From: Rana temporaria
Lineage: Eukaryota > Chordata > Amphibia > Anura > Ranidae
NCBI RefSeq assembly: GCF_905171775.1
Contig: NC_053491.1
Coordinates: 297,444,799-297,508,798 of the forward strand
DNA: 64,000 bases
Direction of reading: 5' to 3'
Shown here: positions 43,326 through 54,118 of the stretch, piece by piece
Numbering within the stretch: the stretch's first letter is position 1
Layout of the letters: every line of letters begins with the position of its first letter
Notes under the pieces: model-generated
Database searches by the model: none
What the model was told of the DNA's origin: nothing
The model's input: the letters and a program-made list of their open reading frames with translations, nothing else
Translations under genes and position numbers: made by a program

Positions 43326-43577
43326 TTAGGACGCAACTTTGGTTGGGTACAACTTTGGCTTTGACCAGTGATAATGGACAACAGTTTTTCACACAAGTTG
43401 CATTGTATAACATTCAGGTGCAACATTTGAGGGTTAACATTGAAGTCTATGGCCCTCAAGTTGCATTAAGTCGGACCAAAGCAACTACTTTTAAGTTGCG
43501 CATATATGAATGGTTATCATTGGAAAACATGGAGAACGAAGTTGCATCACAAGTGTGAATGGAGCCTTACTTTCTCA

Positions 43578-43926
43578 CTCCATGTTCACCATTGCCATAA
43601 AATTACAGGAGAAAGAGCTCCAAAAGTGTAAAACCTTTTATTCGCCTCACAGATAGATTAGCTTGCTTCCTGTATGCCCCTCCAGGGGCAAGCTAATCCA
43701 TTTGGGGTGACAGCTGGAAGCGGTGAGAGTGCACACGGACTGCACTCATACTGTCACAGAGTGGAGTCGGCTGGCAATAACATAATATGTGTAAATCCAG
43801 GTGCAGGGAGAAATGTACAATGAAATGTAAGTGCATTAACAAATATTGTATGTCACATATTGAAGATAACAACATTTTTACACTATTGGAGCCCTTTCTC
43901 AAATTTTATGGCAATGGTGAACATAT
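43578..43926. mobile_element. MITE with about 55-bp terminal inverted repeats
   Basis: The left end ATGTTCACCATTGCCATAAA, with inner GAGCTCCAAAAGTGTAAAA, pairs with the right end TTTATGGCAATGGTGAACAT and inner TTTTTACACTATTGGAGC. No coding sequence; superfamily unknown. Confidence 0.7.
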
Positions 43927-43954
43927 ATCTCTACACAATGTATACATATTTAAC

Positions 43955-44950
43955 ACACACTTACTTGTGCTCATAAGTTTACATACCCTGGCAGAATTTA
44001 TGATTCTTCTGAGAATATGAATGATAAAACACAAAAACATTTCTCTTTCACTCATGGTTAGTGCTTGGCTGAAACCATTTATTATCAATCAACTATATCC
44101 TCTTTTTAAATCACAATGATAACAAACTACCCAAATGACCCTGAGCAAAAAAAAAAACTTTACATACCCTGGAGATTTTGGCCTGATAACATGCAAACAA
44201 GTTGACACAAATGGGTTTGAATGGCTATTAAAAAAGGTAGCCATCACCTGTGATCTGTTTGCTTGTAGTGTGTGTGTAAGGTCAATGAGTTTCTGTACTC
44301 CTGACAGACTCTTCAAAGCAAAAGAATTGTCAAAGGATATGCCACAAAGTATCCTTCTTACAATATGCCAAACATCAGAGACAAGCCTCAAACCTTCTGG
44401 AACAAAGTCATTTGGAGTGAGGAGACCAAAATTGAGCCATTTGGCCACAACCATAAAATGCTACATTTGGAGAGTCAACAAGGCCTATGATGAAAGGTAC
44501 ACCATTCCTACTGTGAAACACGAAGGTAGATCACTGATGTTTTGGGGGATGTGTAAGCTACAAAAGGCACAGGAAATTTGTTTAAAAATTGATGGCAAGA
44601 TGAATGAAGTAGGTTATAAAAAAATACTGGAGGAACGTTTGCGTTACATAGTTAGTCAGGTTGAAAAGACACAAGTCCATCCAGTTCAACCACAAAAAAT
44701 AAACAAACAAAATAAAAAACACATTCAGCCAGGACGCTGCGCGAATGGGACGCACTTAGACATTCCAACATGACAATGAATCAAAACACAAGGCCAAGTC
44801 GACCTGTCATTGGTGACAGCAGAATGAAGAGAAGTGACATTTCAGTCTCCTGACCTCAAAATCATTGAGCCACTCTGGGGAGATCTCAAAACGTGCAGTC
44901 CATACAAGACAGCCCCAAGAATTTACAGGAACTGGAGGCTTTTCTTGATG
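43955..44950 (+). mobile_element. Tc1-like transposon remnant
   Basis: The left end CTCATAAGTTTACATACCCTGG is typical of a vertebrate Tc1 family. A near repeat, TTTACATACCCTGGAGATTTTGG, lies at 44159. Transposase blocks: NKVIWSDETKIEPFGHNHK (about 44400-44460, first catalytic aspartate), FKIDGKMNE-type (44585), then FQSPDLKIIEPLWGDLK (44840-44890) with the glutamate. A short unrelated repeat (TTACATAGTTAGTCAGGTTG, 44644-44725) interrupts it. The 3' end is cut at about 44950 by DIRS-like sequence. Frames are broken throughout. Confidence 0.78.
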
Positions 44951-45600
44951 ATACATCACGGGACACAGAGCCTTAATTACTTAATGGGTTATGTAGTCAC
45001 CACAGGTGATTGGACACTGGCAAACCCAATTAAAATTACGTTCCTCCCCTATATAACCCCTCCCAAATGGAGAGTATCTCAGTTTTTTCGCCAGTGTTTA
45101 AAGGTGGTTGGTCACGTTCAACATGTGCCAAGAAGAAAAATGCTCTTTTGATGGTCTGTCTGCAGAGACCTAGAAGCTATAACCGGATCCATACCTCGGG
45201 CTGATATCAAAAGATGGATGGTACCCAGACCTCATGTAATGAAGAAACAAGGTTTGCCTGTAATGTCTCTCTGCGGAGGTCTGGGCTCTAGGATCCAGAC
45301 TTTGGTGTACCAATACAACTGTGGCACGAAAAGTTTCTGGCAGAGTCTTCTACAGGTCCAGGTATGAGGTTTTTCTCTAATGGAACCCTTGATAAACCTT
45401 AAGGTTGGAACAACTTGCCCGCCGTGATGGGTGAAAGCTGGAACTACTTTTAGTAGCTTTCCTGCAGTGTGGCTAAGGTAAGAAGAGGATAATTTATTTT
45501 GTATTATCTTCTGTGAGTAGGATGTCCTGGTTTTCACCACTGGAGGGAGTAAGTGTATACCTGGTGTATTCTTATACCAGCCATCCAAGAACAAGCTCAG
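44951..45600 (+). repeat. DIRS terminal fragment (solo ITR-like)
   Basis: 44955-45110 matches the left ITR of DIRS copy C (59745-59900): TACATCACGGGACACAGAGC, GGGTTATGTAGTCACC, GGTGATTGGACACTGGCAA, CCCTATATAACCCCTCCC. The sequence after it (45110-45600) may be leader sequence of the same element type. No coding blocks were found. Confidence 0.7.
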
Positions 45601-45988
45601 TGAAGTTGTTCAAATTTAAACACCACTCACCTCCTTCCGCTGCAGGCTCTGCCACAAGAAACGCATACAGGGGTCCACAATGATGCCCCAGTAAACTGTC
45701 CCCCCTTTCCTCGGTCTCCTGGGCGCCGCCATGACAGCGGCCCACACACCGGGAGCGCGCTTTTACCTGTCTAAATGAGACATGGATAGGGGGAGGGCCG
45801 TAGTTGCTAGTGGCTGTGCGCAAAAAGCCGTTTTAAAAGCCCAGCATGCCAGAAGCCTTCTGTAAAGCGGTATGGACACAGAGCAAATAAGAACAAAAGA
45901 TGATCAGGACAGCTGCACTCCAATCCAACGTAACTTTAATGTAAAAACTGGAAACAGGCACTACAAGTCACAGCAACAGAACCTAGGA

Positions 45989-46032
45989 CAGCTGACGCGT
46001 TTCACACTAACTTCAGTGTTTACCCATAGCTG
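45989..46032 (-). ncRNA. Hammerhead-like motif (left arm)
   Basis: Minus strand: stem I CAGCT...AGCTG (5 perfect pairs), hairpin ACACT-GAAGTT-AGTGT in the stem II position, GAAAC, GCGTC. The core box is degraded (TATGGGTAA in place of the CUGAUGA region). Confidence 0.38.
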
Positions 46033-46181
46033 ATTTTTCATAAAATTAACCTTTAATACATATATCAATCCAATCCAGACATGTGATCAAAAAAAAGGTG
46101 AAATTGAAAATGCAATTAAGGACTGCAAAAGCACTCCAATAAGGACTAATAAAAACCTGCTGTAGTGGAGGCATTTCTTAA

Positions 46182-46699
46182 AGCGGATCTCCACCCTCAA
46201 TTCAACTGCAGCTCCATATTCATACTGCTCCTAAACAATGATGAATCGTCTATTTTCATTAAATTTAGTATTCGTGTACCTTATTAATCAGCCAGGCTTG
46301 CGGTCTGCCCCCCCTCGGGTTTCCGACGGGTTTTCTCCAGTTTCCTGTGCCGCGCTGTGTCTGCTGGGAGCCTGTGTCAGAGCTCCCTAATTATAATATT
46401 CCGCTCTGTTAGAAAACATTGCGCGACTTCGCTCACGCCGCCGGTCACCATAGCCAGTGCGCATGCACGAGATCGAGCGGTGGATGCTGGGACAGCATCC
46501 ACCGCAAATAGGAAGGAATCCAACGCCCATAGCTAAGATGGCAACGACAGGAAAACACAGAATATAACTATTTATTGGGGACAATATTACAGCGGAGCGG
46601 CGGGGGGACACCGGAAACGTGAGTTTAGCACAGCAGTGCTATTACACATTTAAAAATACCATTTAAAAAAAAAATTTGATTTTGCGTGGGAGATCCGCT
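46182..46699. mobile_element. TTAA-target MITE (Kolobok-like)
   Basis: 518 bp flanked by TTAA at 46178-46181 and 46700-46703, with ends AGCGGATCTCCACCC and GTGGGAGATCCGCT. It is distinct from both the CCACTT family and the AGGGTCAC element. No coding sequence. Confidence 0.83.
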
Positions 46700-46785
46700 T
46701 TAATTGCATTTTCAATTTCACCTGTTTTTGATCACATGTCTGGATAGGATTGATATATGTATTAGAGGTTCATTTTATGAAAAAT

Positions 46786-46829
46786 CAGCTATGAGTAAAC
46801 ACTGAAGTTAGTGTGAAACGCATCAGCTG
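46786..46829 (+). ncRNA. Hammerhead-like motif (right arm)
   Basis: Mirror of 45989-46032. Here the core reads CTATGAG, which is CUGAUGAG lacking one G, so it is nearer the consensus than the left copy. The cleavage-side word is GAAACGCATC (CpG to CpA). Confidence 0.4.
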
Positions 46830-47189
46830 TCCTAGGTTCCGCTGCTGTGACTTGTAGTGCCCGTTTCCAGTTTTTACATTAAAGTTACGTTGAATTGGAG
46901 TGCGGCTCTCCTGATCATCTTTTGTTCTTATTTGCCATGTGCATTGCTAGCACCCTCAGTTCCTGAGAAGATTGCACCCAACAAGACCTGCCTGGAGCGG
47001 CAATCTCTGTCTCTTTATAGTTCATGGACACAGAGCGGTGGGCTGTAAGCATCCCTGTGGATTGAACCAGGCAAACCTAGACTCCTACTCGGCACCAGGT
47101 TGTGCAGCGAGCCGATATTTTGTGTATTGTAAGACTATAGCACAGCAGTGATTGCATTTATTTTGTGGATAGTACCTTTGCTTTGCAGT

Positions 47190-47330
47190 AATGTTCCCGA
47201 AAAGGATAGCAGAAAACGGGGTAGATCCCCTTCATCTGCTCTGGCTCTCTCATCACATGAGCCTTCTGAGGGTGAAAAATCCCTCTCTGGAAGAGAAGGT
47301 TCATGTACAGTCTGAGGCAGTGCTGTAGGC
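47190..47330 (+). pseudogene. DIRS gag fragment
   Basis: Plus-strand reading DSRKRGRSPSSALALSSHEP and SEGEKSLSGREGS, a serine/arginine-rich stretch typical of DIRS gag, ends at a stop near 47330. The flank 46935-47189 holds nothing recognised. Confidence 0.5.
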
Positions 47331-48310
47331 GGCACTTTGCGGGGGGCAGATGCCCCCCCTGCACAAAAACATCCCCCACCCGTCCTTCCGAGTTCGGGCT
47401 CCCGCAGCCTTCCCCCGCTCACATACAGCCTCAGTGCATCCACCGCCCACAGCCACTGAGGTGCCTGACCAGTGCAGAGTTATCTGCAGCCTTGCGTGCT
47501 GCGCTGGAGTCTGTGAGCCTGGATGTGTATTCTTCAGACATTGCGCCCACTGCTTCACCATGCAGCGTGACATCCAGCCCAGACTCAGGTAGGAGGACAC
47601 CGTTGTAAGGGGAAAGTGGGGAGCCCGAGTGTATGGCAGCCAAAGAGTGAGTGTATAGGAGGGGGTGGAAGGCTGTGCAGTCTCATTGTGCCGTGTTTGG
47701 AGGACTGGTGGCAGCCCATTTTTGGTAGGGCTTGTAGTGCCCCGTTTTTGCTGGGACTTGTAGTGCACTGTGGGGGCTGAGATATAGCAGCCTTCTATGC
47801 TGGGACTTGTAGTACCTTAGACTGTGGGGGGACTGAGGAATCCTCATTCCGCCACTAAAGGCACTACAAGTCCCAGCAGAGTGGGCTGCCATTCGTCCAT
47901 GCCCTGTAGTCTAGGGCACTACAAGTCCCAGCATAGGAGACTGCCATATCTCAGCCCCCCAGAGGGTACTACAAAACCCAGGCTGCTCTTACAGAACAGG
48001 AGAAAGAGCTGGGGGGGGGGGGGGGTAGGCACTGGGAAGGAGATGGGGAAGGATTTGCGCTGGGAGGGGGGAAGGATTTGTGCTAAGAGGGGGGATTTGT
48101 GCTGGGAAATGGGAGGTTAAGGCAAGGGTTTGTGCTGGGAAGGGGTATTTTCACTGGAAGGGTGAAAGGAGGGTGAAGATTTGTTCTGAAAGGGGGTATT
48201 TTTGCTGCTAGAGGGAGATGGAGGGGGCGGGGGTCTGGAAGGGGTGTGGTTTACAGATGATAGGGCAGGTCTTAAATAGGAAGGGGAGTGGCTTTGACAG
48301 GAAGGGCGGG
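47331..48310. repeat. Noncoding repeat cluster
   Basis: Several copies, in both orientations, of the word CTACAAGTCCCAGCA (about 47745-47975) together with CTGAGATATAGCAG-type words; then G-rich runs and repeated GGATTTGTGCTGGGA-like units (48040-48200). A C-rich block is at 47336-47430. No coding sequence supported. Confidence 0.5.
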
Positions 48311-49740
48311 TCGTATTTAAATTAAAATTATGTCAGTTCCTCAAGGAACAATTGAAGCAGATGATTAACCTCCTCTCTACAGAGGAGATTGAGGTTTATG
48401 AGGACCTTCCTAAAGCCTTATGTTTTGTGATTGATGCTAATATGGACTCTGTTCAGCAAGCATCCCGCTTGAATCTCCTGCAGGTATGCATGCGCAGGTC
48501 CCTTTGGTTAAAACATTGAGAGGCCGAGGTTTCTTGCAAAAAATACTTGGCAGCGTTCCTCTTTGGGGAGGACATCTGTTTGGGGATGACTTGGATAAAT
48601 ACATCCAAAAGATTACCGGAGGCAAGTCTACTCTGTTTCCGGTTAAGAGGAAGAGTAAACGTCCTTCATTTAAGCGTTGTCTTTCTCCAGCCCCTGGAAC
48701 CTTATTCTCCAGGCAGTGTAGTCTAACACTAGGGGAAAGGCCCAGAGACAAGCCCAAGGGCAGAAAAGGACTTGGGGTCCAAAGTCTAAACAGACCCCCA
48801 AAACTTCCCTATGAATGGATGCCCCCGCTCGGCCAAATGGGGGGGGGGGGGCTGCTGCAATTTGCAACCGCCGGTGGAACGAAGTTCAGGACAAGTGGGT
48901 CATCTCCACAGTGTCCTCAGGCTACAAGCTAGAATTCAGAGAACTTCCGCCACCCTGTTTTCTGAGATCAAGAGTTGCTAAAGATCCAGGAAAAAGAAGG
49001 CCTTTACTGTTGGCCTTGGAACACCTGTTGTCCCAGGTGCTCCAAGGGATAATGTTGGAATTAGCCCCAGAGGATCAGGATTCTATTCAAACCTTTTCAG
49101 GTTTCCAAAACCAAACGGGGATGTCAGACCTATCCTAGATCTGAAAAACCTACATCAGTTTCTGAACATTCGCTCCTTCCGCATGGAGCCTGTTTGTTCA
49201 GTTGTTGCCACCATTCAGGGAGGAGAATTCCTGGCATCAATAGACATCAGAGATGCATATCTACATGTGCCAATATTACCCGCTCACCAAAGATTTCTAA
49301 GGTTTGCGGGAGATCAGCGCCACTTTGTTTGTGGCCCTTCCTCTAGGGCTGGCTACAGCACCTTGGGTGTTCACAAAGATACTGGCCCCAACCCTATCAA
49401 AGCTAAGGGCACAAGGTATAGCAGTAACAGCCTACCTGGACGATCTGTTGATCATAGATCAGTCTGCCGCACGCTCGGGCCACAATGTGCACAGCACAGT
49501 GGAATATTTAGAGTACCTAGGCTGGGTCCTCAATCTGGAAAAATCCTCCTTGCAGCCTCAAAGAAAGCTGGAGTATTTGGGGCATGATTATAGACACGTC
49601 CCAAAAAAAGGTATTACTTCCCAAGCCAAAGGCAAGAGCCATAGGAAACTTGGTCCGAGTGATAAAAGGCAAAAAGAAGGCCTTTCATCCATCTATGCAT
49701 GAGATTATTGGGAAAGATGGCATTATAAAAAAATGCTTAT
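48311..49740 (+). pseudogene. DIRS gag end and reverse transcriptase, frameshifted
   Basis: Gag-type reading QLKQMINLLSTEEIEVYEDL and SVQQASRLNLLQ (48340-48480). The junction block LFGDDLDKYIQKITGGKS (about 48580) follows. RT blocks: KWVISTVSSGYKLEFRELPP (48893), LLLALEHLLSQVLQGIMLEL, LDLKNLHQFLNIRSFRMEP (49140), LASIDIRDAYLHVPI (49230, catalytic aspartates), LPLGLATAPWVFTKILAP and AYLDDLLIID (49430, motif C intact). A frameshift near 49300 and stops before 48900 break it. RT sequence ends at about 49740 where the L2 begins. Confidence 0.88.
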
Positions 49741-49744
49741 AAAA

Positions 49745-51060
49745 CACAGTCTTACCCATGGGCCTCGATGCGTATGACTATAATGAGCAGGGAGATTCTG
49801 ATCTTATTAATCTAGCTCCCTTACTGGCCAGGATGCAGTGACCTATAAGCCACCATAACACTTCAGGAAGAGCAAGGTCCTCGAACTCTTCCTGAAGCTT
49901 AGCAAATTGGTGGTGTTTTTTAGGACCAATGGTAAATCGTTCCATACCTGCACTGAGAAAGCACGTCCTCCTCGTCTGTTTCTTCACCCTAGGGACAATG
50001 ACATTTGTTTGTCCCGCTGAACGTAGTGCTCTACTAGGAGCATATCGTGTGAATTTTTTTCCGGCGGTACCCTGGTCCACCTCCATGGACTATCCTTTGC
50101 ATAAAAAAGCCAATCCTAAACAGAACGAACAAGCAACCAATGCAAGGTATTCAAAGCTGGGGTGATATGATCTATCCTACTGGTACCCGTAAGTAACCTT
50201 ACTGCGGCGTTCTGAATTAGTTGGAGTCTTTTTAGGTAGGCCAAGGTACAAAGCATTACAGTAGTCCAGCTGACTGGTAATTGTTGCATAGATTAGAGCA
50301 ATCTTATCCGAGTCATCATCCAGATAGCAGAAAAGGGCCCACAGGAGCTTTAGGTGGCATGAACTCGCTACTCCACTCACCTGAGGGTCCAGAGTCAATC
50401 TGGAATCCAAGACGACCCCCAAGTTCCTCAGCTGGTTGGCTGCCTCAGGCAGAGCACCTAGCGAGGAAGGCCATGCGGGAAAAGGAGCATCTTCCTCCCT
50501 GTCACTGAAGATAATTTCAGTTTTTGTGCCATTTAACTGAAGAAAGTTGGCACTCATCCACAGATTGATCTCTTTTAAACAGGCTGCTAGTGGAGACTGG
50601 ACTCTATTTTCCCTTGAAAGATAGATGATAGATCTGGGTGTCATCTGCATACACATGGAACTGCAGACCATGGCGTCTGATCTGGTTGATCAGTGGCCTC
50701 ATATAGATGTTAAACAGGATTGGCGACAACGCCGAACCCTGTGGTACCCCACAGGACAGGGAGCTGTAATTAGAGTGATAGGCTCCCAGCCTCACCCGTT
50801 GTGCCCCATCTTGGAAGAAAGAAACCATCCATGCCAATGACATTCCTTTGATCTTAGCCGTATTTTTAAGTCTATGCAGTAGCCGTGTATGATCGATGGT
50901 GTCGAAGGCAGCTGACAAGTCCAGAAGTATCAGAGCTACGGTTTCACCATTGTCCAGGGTACGAAGTATATCGTCCTGGACATTGACTAGGGCTGTCTCA
51001 GTCCCACGTCCAGGTCGGAAACCTGACTGGAAGTCATCTAGAATAGAGTTGGACTTGAAC
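49745..51060 (-). pseudogene. L2-type LINE, RT domain to C-terminus
   Basis: Minus-strand RT blocks: MSAAFDTIDHTRLLHRLKN (motif A, 50918), SWMV-type SLAWMVSFFQDGAQRVRLG, SLSCGVPQGSALSPILFNIY (motif B) and HVYADDTQIY (motif C, about 50640). Then FLQLNGTKTEIIF, LGVVLDSRLTL, TSQLDYCNALYLGLPK (about 50240) and C-terminal RAFSVQVWNDLPLVLK (about 49920). Frameshifts lie near 50630 and 50190, with stops after. It is the same family group as 12375-12848 but a different copy. The 5' end is truncated inside the RT near 51060. Confidence 0.88.
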
Positions 51061-51065
51061 TATCA

Positions 51066-51390
51066 AGGGGCAAATCTCTGCCTTTTCTGTATTTTTTTCA
51101 AAAACCGCTTGCCTCTCATTCCCTAGTCAGGGCCTTTGTTTAGGGAGCATTGCGTTTGAATCCGCCAGTTAAGTCTCCCGTGTGCCCATGGGATTTGAAT
51201 TTGGTATTATCCAGAAACGACCTTTTGAACCTTTACACCAGGTTTCTCTAGGTCTTTTGACAAAAAAACAGTTTTTTCTTGTAGCCATATCCTCAGCAAG
51301 GAGAGAATCGGAATTGGCGGCTCGTTTGTGTAAAGAACTGTATATGATTATTCATGATGACAGGGTGGTGCTGCGTCCTCACCCAACTTT
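51066..51390 (+). pseudogene. DIRS tyrosine recombinase, N-terminal half (copy A)
   Basis: Blocks parallel copy C: FFQKPLASHSLVRAFV, RLNPPVKSPVCPWDLNLVLS, PFEPLHQVSLGLLTKKQFFL, then SSARRESELAARLCKEL, whose arginine is the first of the RHRY catalytic set, and HDDRVVLRPHPTF. The reading is cut at 51390 by an L1 insertion and continues at 53628. Confidence 0.85.
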
Positions 51391-51642
51391 CTTTTTTTTT
51401 TTTAACCAGAAAAACCAAGTTTATTGAGAAGTATTCAAGGTATACAGTACAGTAAATCCACCCTGTTCAGATATACAAAAGATACTAACAGCAATTCTTC
51501 TTAAATGAACAATCAATATAACTCTTATAAGCTCATGTACTATTAGGCATAGCAGGCCCATCTGTGAAAGGCATGAAAAGATAAATAAATACTAGTCACA
51601 TCTTCTGGAATTAAACTTCTACTCCCTGCAGCACTTCTTTAA

Positions 51643-52553
51643 CTACTTGCCGACCACCCACCGTCCTTTTACGGCGGCAAGTTGGCTCCCCTGCGCGAGA
51701 GCCCGTAGTATAACGTCAGCTCTCGTGCAGGCCACTAGGGGTCCCCCCCCCCCGTGCGCGTGCCAGGCGGCGGGCACACGCGATTGCTCGGTACAGAGCG
51801 GGGACCTGGAGCTGTGTGTAAACACACAGCTCCCAGTCCTGTCAGGGGGGAAATGCTGATCCTCTGTTCATACAATGTATGAACAGAAGATCAGTCATTT
51901 CCCCTAGTGAGGCCACCCCCCCCTACAGTTAGAACACACCCAGGGAACATACTTAACCCCTTCCCCACCCCCTAGTGTTAACCCCTTCACTGCCAGTGGC
52001 ATTTTTATAGTAATCTAATGCATTTTTATAGCACTGATCGCTATAAAAATGCCAATGGTCCCAAAAATGTGTCAAAAGTGTCCGAAGTGTCCGCCATAAT
52101 GTCGCAGTACCAAAAAAAAAAACGCTGTTTGCCGCCATTACTAGTAAAAAAAAAAAATATTAATAAAAATGCCATAAAAATACCCCCTATTTTGTAAACG
52201 CTATAACTTTTGCGCAAACCAATCAATAAACGCTTATTGTGATTTTCTTTTACGAAAAATATGTAGAAGTTTTTTTTTTTTTTAATATATTTTTGGGGGA
52301 TATTTATTATAGCAAAAAGTAAAAAATATGATTTTTTTTCAAAATTGTCGCTCTATTTTTGTTTATAGCGCAAAAACTAAAAAACCGCAGAGGTGATCAA
52401 ATACCACCAAAAGAAAGCTCTATTTGTGGGGAAAAAAACACGTCAATTTTGTTTGGGAGCCACGTCGCATGACCGCGCAATTGTCAGTTAAAGCGACGCA
52501 GTGCCGAATCGCAAAAAGTGCTCTGGTCTTTGGGCAGCAATATGGTCCGGGGG
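51643..52553 (-). mobile_element. TTAA-target MITE (copy 5)
   Basis: 911 bp flanked by TTAA at 51639-51642 and 52554-52557, starting CTACTTGCCGACC and ending GGTCCGGGGG. Internal blocks are shared with copies 2 and 3 (CACAAATAGAG-type reverse block, CTAGTAAAAAA, ACCGCAGAGGTGATC). Same orientation as copy 3. Confidence 0.85.
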
Positions 52554-52569
52554 TTAAGAAAACATTATC

Positions 52570-53627
52570 TTAATCATTCAGTACAGGTTTCCCCCGTCCT
52601 CCAACCACCTGTCCCAAACACTGGAAAACTTCTGTGGGCGCCCCCGAATGAATATAGATAATTTTTCTATACGGCAGAACAGCATTAATTTCCTTCTTCC
52701 AGTCCCTCAACGATGGGGCCACCGCCTGCATCCAAGCCTTGGCCACCACCTTTCTGGCTAGAAACAGCATCTCATATATAAATATAGCCTGGTATTTATC
52801 TAACTCAATGTCTGGCAATATACCCAGCAGACAAAGCTTTGGGTCCATACCCACAGGAGACCCAATATTGTCATGTAGAAATTGTGTCACTTGCAGCCAG
52901 TAAGCCTGCATGTCCGGGCAGTGCCACAACAGGTGATAGAAAGTGCCTTCCTCCAGAGAGCACATGGGGCACAAGGGGCTCCTCGTAGATTGAAATTTCG
53001 CCAGTCTCTGGGGTGTAAGGTATGCTCGGTGAAGTATATATAATTGTGTCAATCTATCCGATAATCTAGGAAATGCAGTCTTAACCCCTTCCAGAATTTT
53101 CCCCCAATCTGTTTCCTCAATTGGTCCCACGTCCCGTTCCCACTGTACCTAGGACACCTTATGTATCCTGCGCTGTCGGATAATGTAATATATATTAGAT
53201 ATGAGCTTGGTCGACTCTGCTCCAGAAATAATGTTAAGAACCGGTGGGGTACTAAGATCTACAGCGACGGAGGTCATCCGTTTCCTAATTGCATGCTTAA
53301 GCTGCAAATACCGAAACAATAAATGCTGCGGAAGAGAAAATTCCTCCTTAAGCACCGAGAAGGGCTCAACTCCACTCTCCGTCAGAATCCGAGACAGGTA
53401 AAGCACCCCATAAGAAGCCCAGATTTGTGGATCAGGTACTGTATCCAACTCAGGCAAGTCTCCATTAACCCACAACGGAGTGTGGGAGTGAATGTGTGAC
53501 CGGTCCTGCTTTTGAAGGGCTATATCCCATACTTTTTGGTGGTGTAATAGCATTCCGGCCCCAAAGTGGGGTGCCCTGCATCCTCCCAGTCCCTTCCTGA
53601 ACACCGCCTGACTAGGAGTGTGAAAAG
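52570..53627 (-). pseudogene. L1 ORF2 C-terminal portion
   Basis: Minus-strand reading starts LGEAFHTPSQAVFRKGLGG near 53630. It continues KVWDIALQKQDR, HTPLWVNGDLPELD and LRHAIRKR-type LKHAIRKRMTSV, then after a frameshift or stop at about 53145 MGPIEETDWGKILEGVK, LYILHRAYLTPQRLAKF and the zinc-type block CPMCSLEEGTFYHLLWHCPD (about 52930). It ends at the stop near 52570. The RT domain is absent through 5' truncation. Two long frames (162 and 186 codons) remain, so this copy is fairly young. Confidence 0.88.
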
Positions 53628-54118
53628 CCTCACCCAACTTTCTTACCTAAGGTGGTTTTAGGATTCCATCTGAATCAAGATATAGTCCTGCCAATTTTTT
53701 TTCCAGATCCGCAGTCTGCGGAGGAATAGAGTCTACACTCTCTAGATGTTGTAAGAGCGGTAAAGGTTTATCTGCAAGCTACGGCTCAGATAAGGAAGAC
53801 TGATTGTCTGTTTATTCTGCCACAAGGCCCAAGGAAGGGCCAGGCAGCGTCTAAATCCACTATTGCAAGTTGGAATCGGACAAGTCATTATTCAGGCCTA
53901 TGGTTTAGGAAAGAAGATCCCACCTTTTTCAGGTGAAAGCTCACTCGACTAGAGCAGTTGGTGCTTCATGGGCAGTGCATCACCAGGCCTCCATGGCTCA
54001 GATCTGTAAGGCTGCTACTTGGTCTTCGGTCCATACATTTACTAAATTCTACCAGGTAGATGTAAGAGGCTACGAGGATGTCGCCTTCGTGCGTAGTGTG
54101 CTGCAGGCAGGAGTATAG
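53628..54118 (+). pseudogene. DIRS tyrosine recombinase, C-terminal half (copy A)
   Basis: Continues from 51390: FLPKVVLGFHLNQDIVLP, FPDPQSAEE, a stop, SLDVVRAVKVYLQATAQIRK, LFILPQGPRKGQ. After a frameshift come KAHSTRAVGASWAVHH (HxxR catalytic block) and MAQICKAATWSSVHTFTKFY with the nucleophilic tyrosine, ending VLQAGV at the stop at 54118. The R, H, R and Y catalytic residues are all visible across the two halves, although the gene is broken. Confidence 0.88.

Larger units (their letters stand above)
45884..46934. repeat. Fold-back repeat with ribozyme-like motifs in both arms
   Basis: The left arm 45884-46126 and right arm 46702-46934 are inverted copies (CAAATAAGAACAAAAGATGA against its complement at the right edge; GTAACTTTAATGTAAAAAC against GTTTTTACATTAAAGTTAC). 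Each arm carries one hammerhead-like motif. A TTAA MITE occupies the centre. Confidence 0.85.
51391..53627 (-). mobile_element. 5'-truncated L1 with 17-bp target duplication
   Basis: Flanked by CCTCACCCAACTTTCTT at 51377-51393 and 53628-53644. The poly-T at 51391-51403 is the A tail read on the other strand, followed by the 3' UTR (51404-51638, 52558-52569) and the ORF2 C-terminus. A TTAA MITE is nested in the 3' UTR. Target duplication, A tail and 5' truncation together show insertion by target-primed reverse transcription into the DIRS YR gene. Confidence 0.93.

Noticed and set aside
47135..47768. Several overlapping frames of 70-155 codons on both strands
   Set aside because: Except for a short gag-like serine/arginine stretch, they cover a noncoding repeat cluster with no domain.
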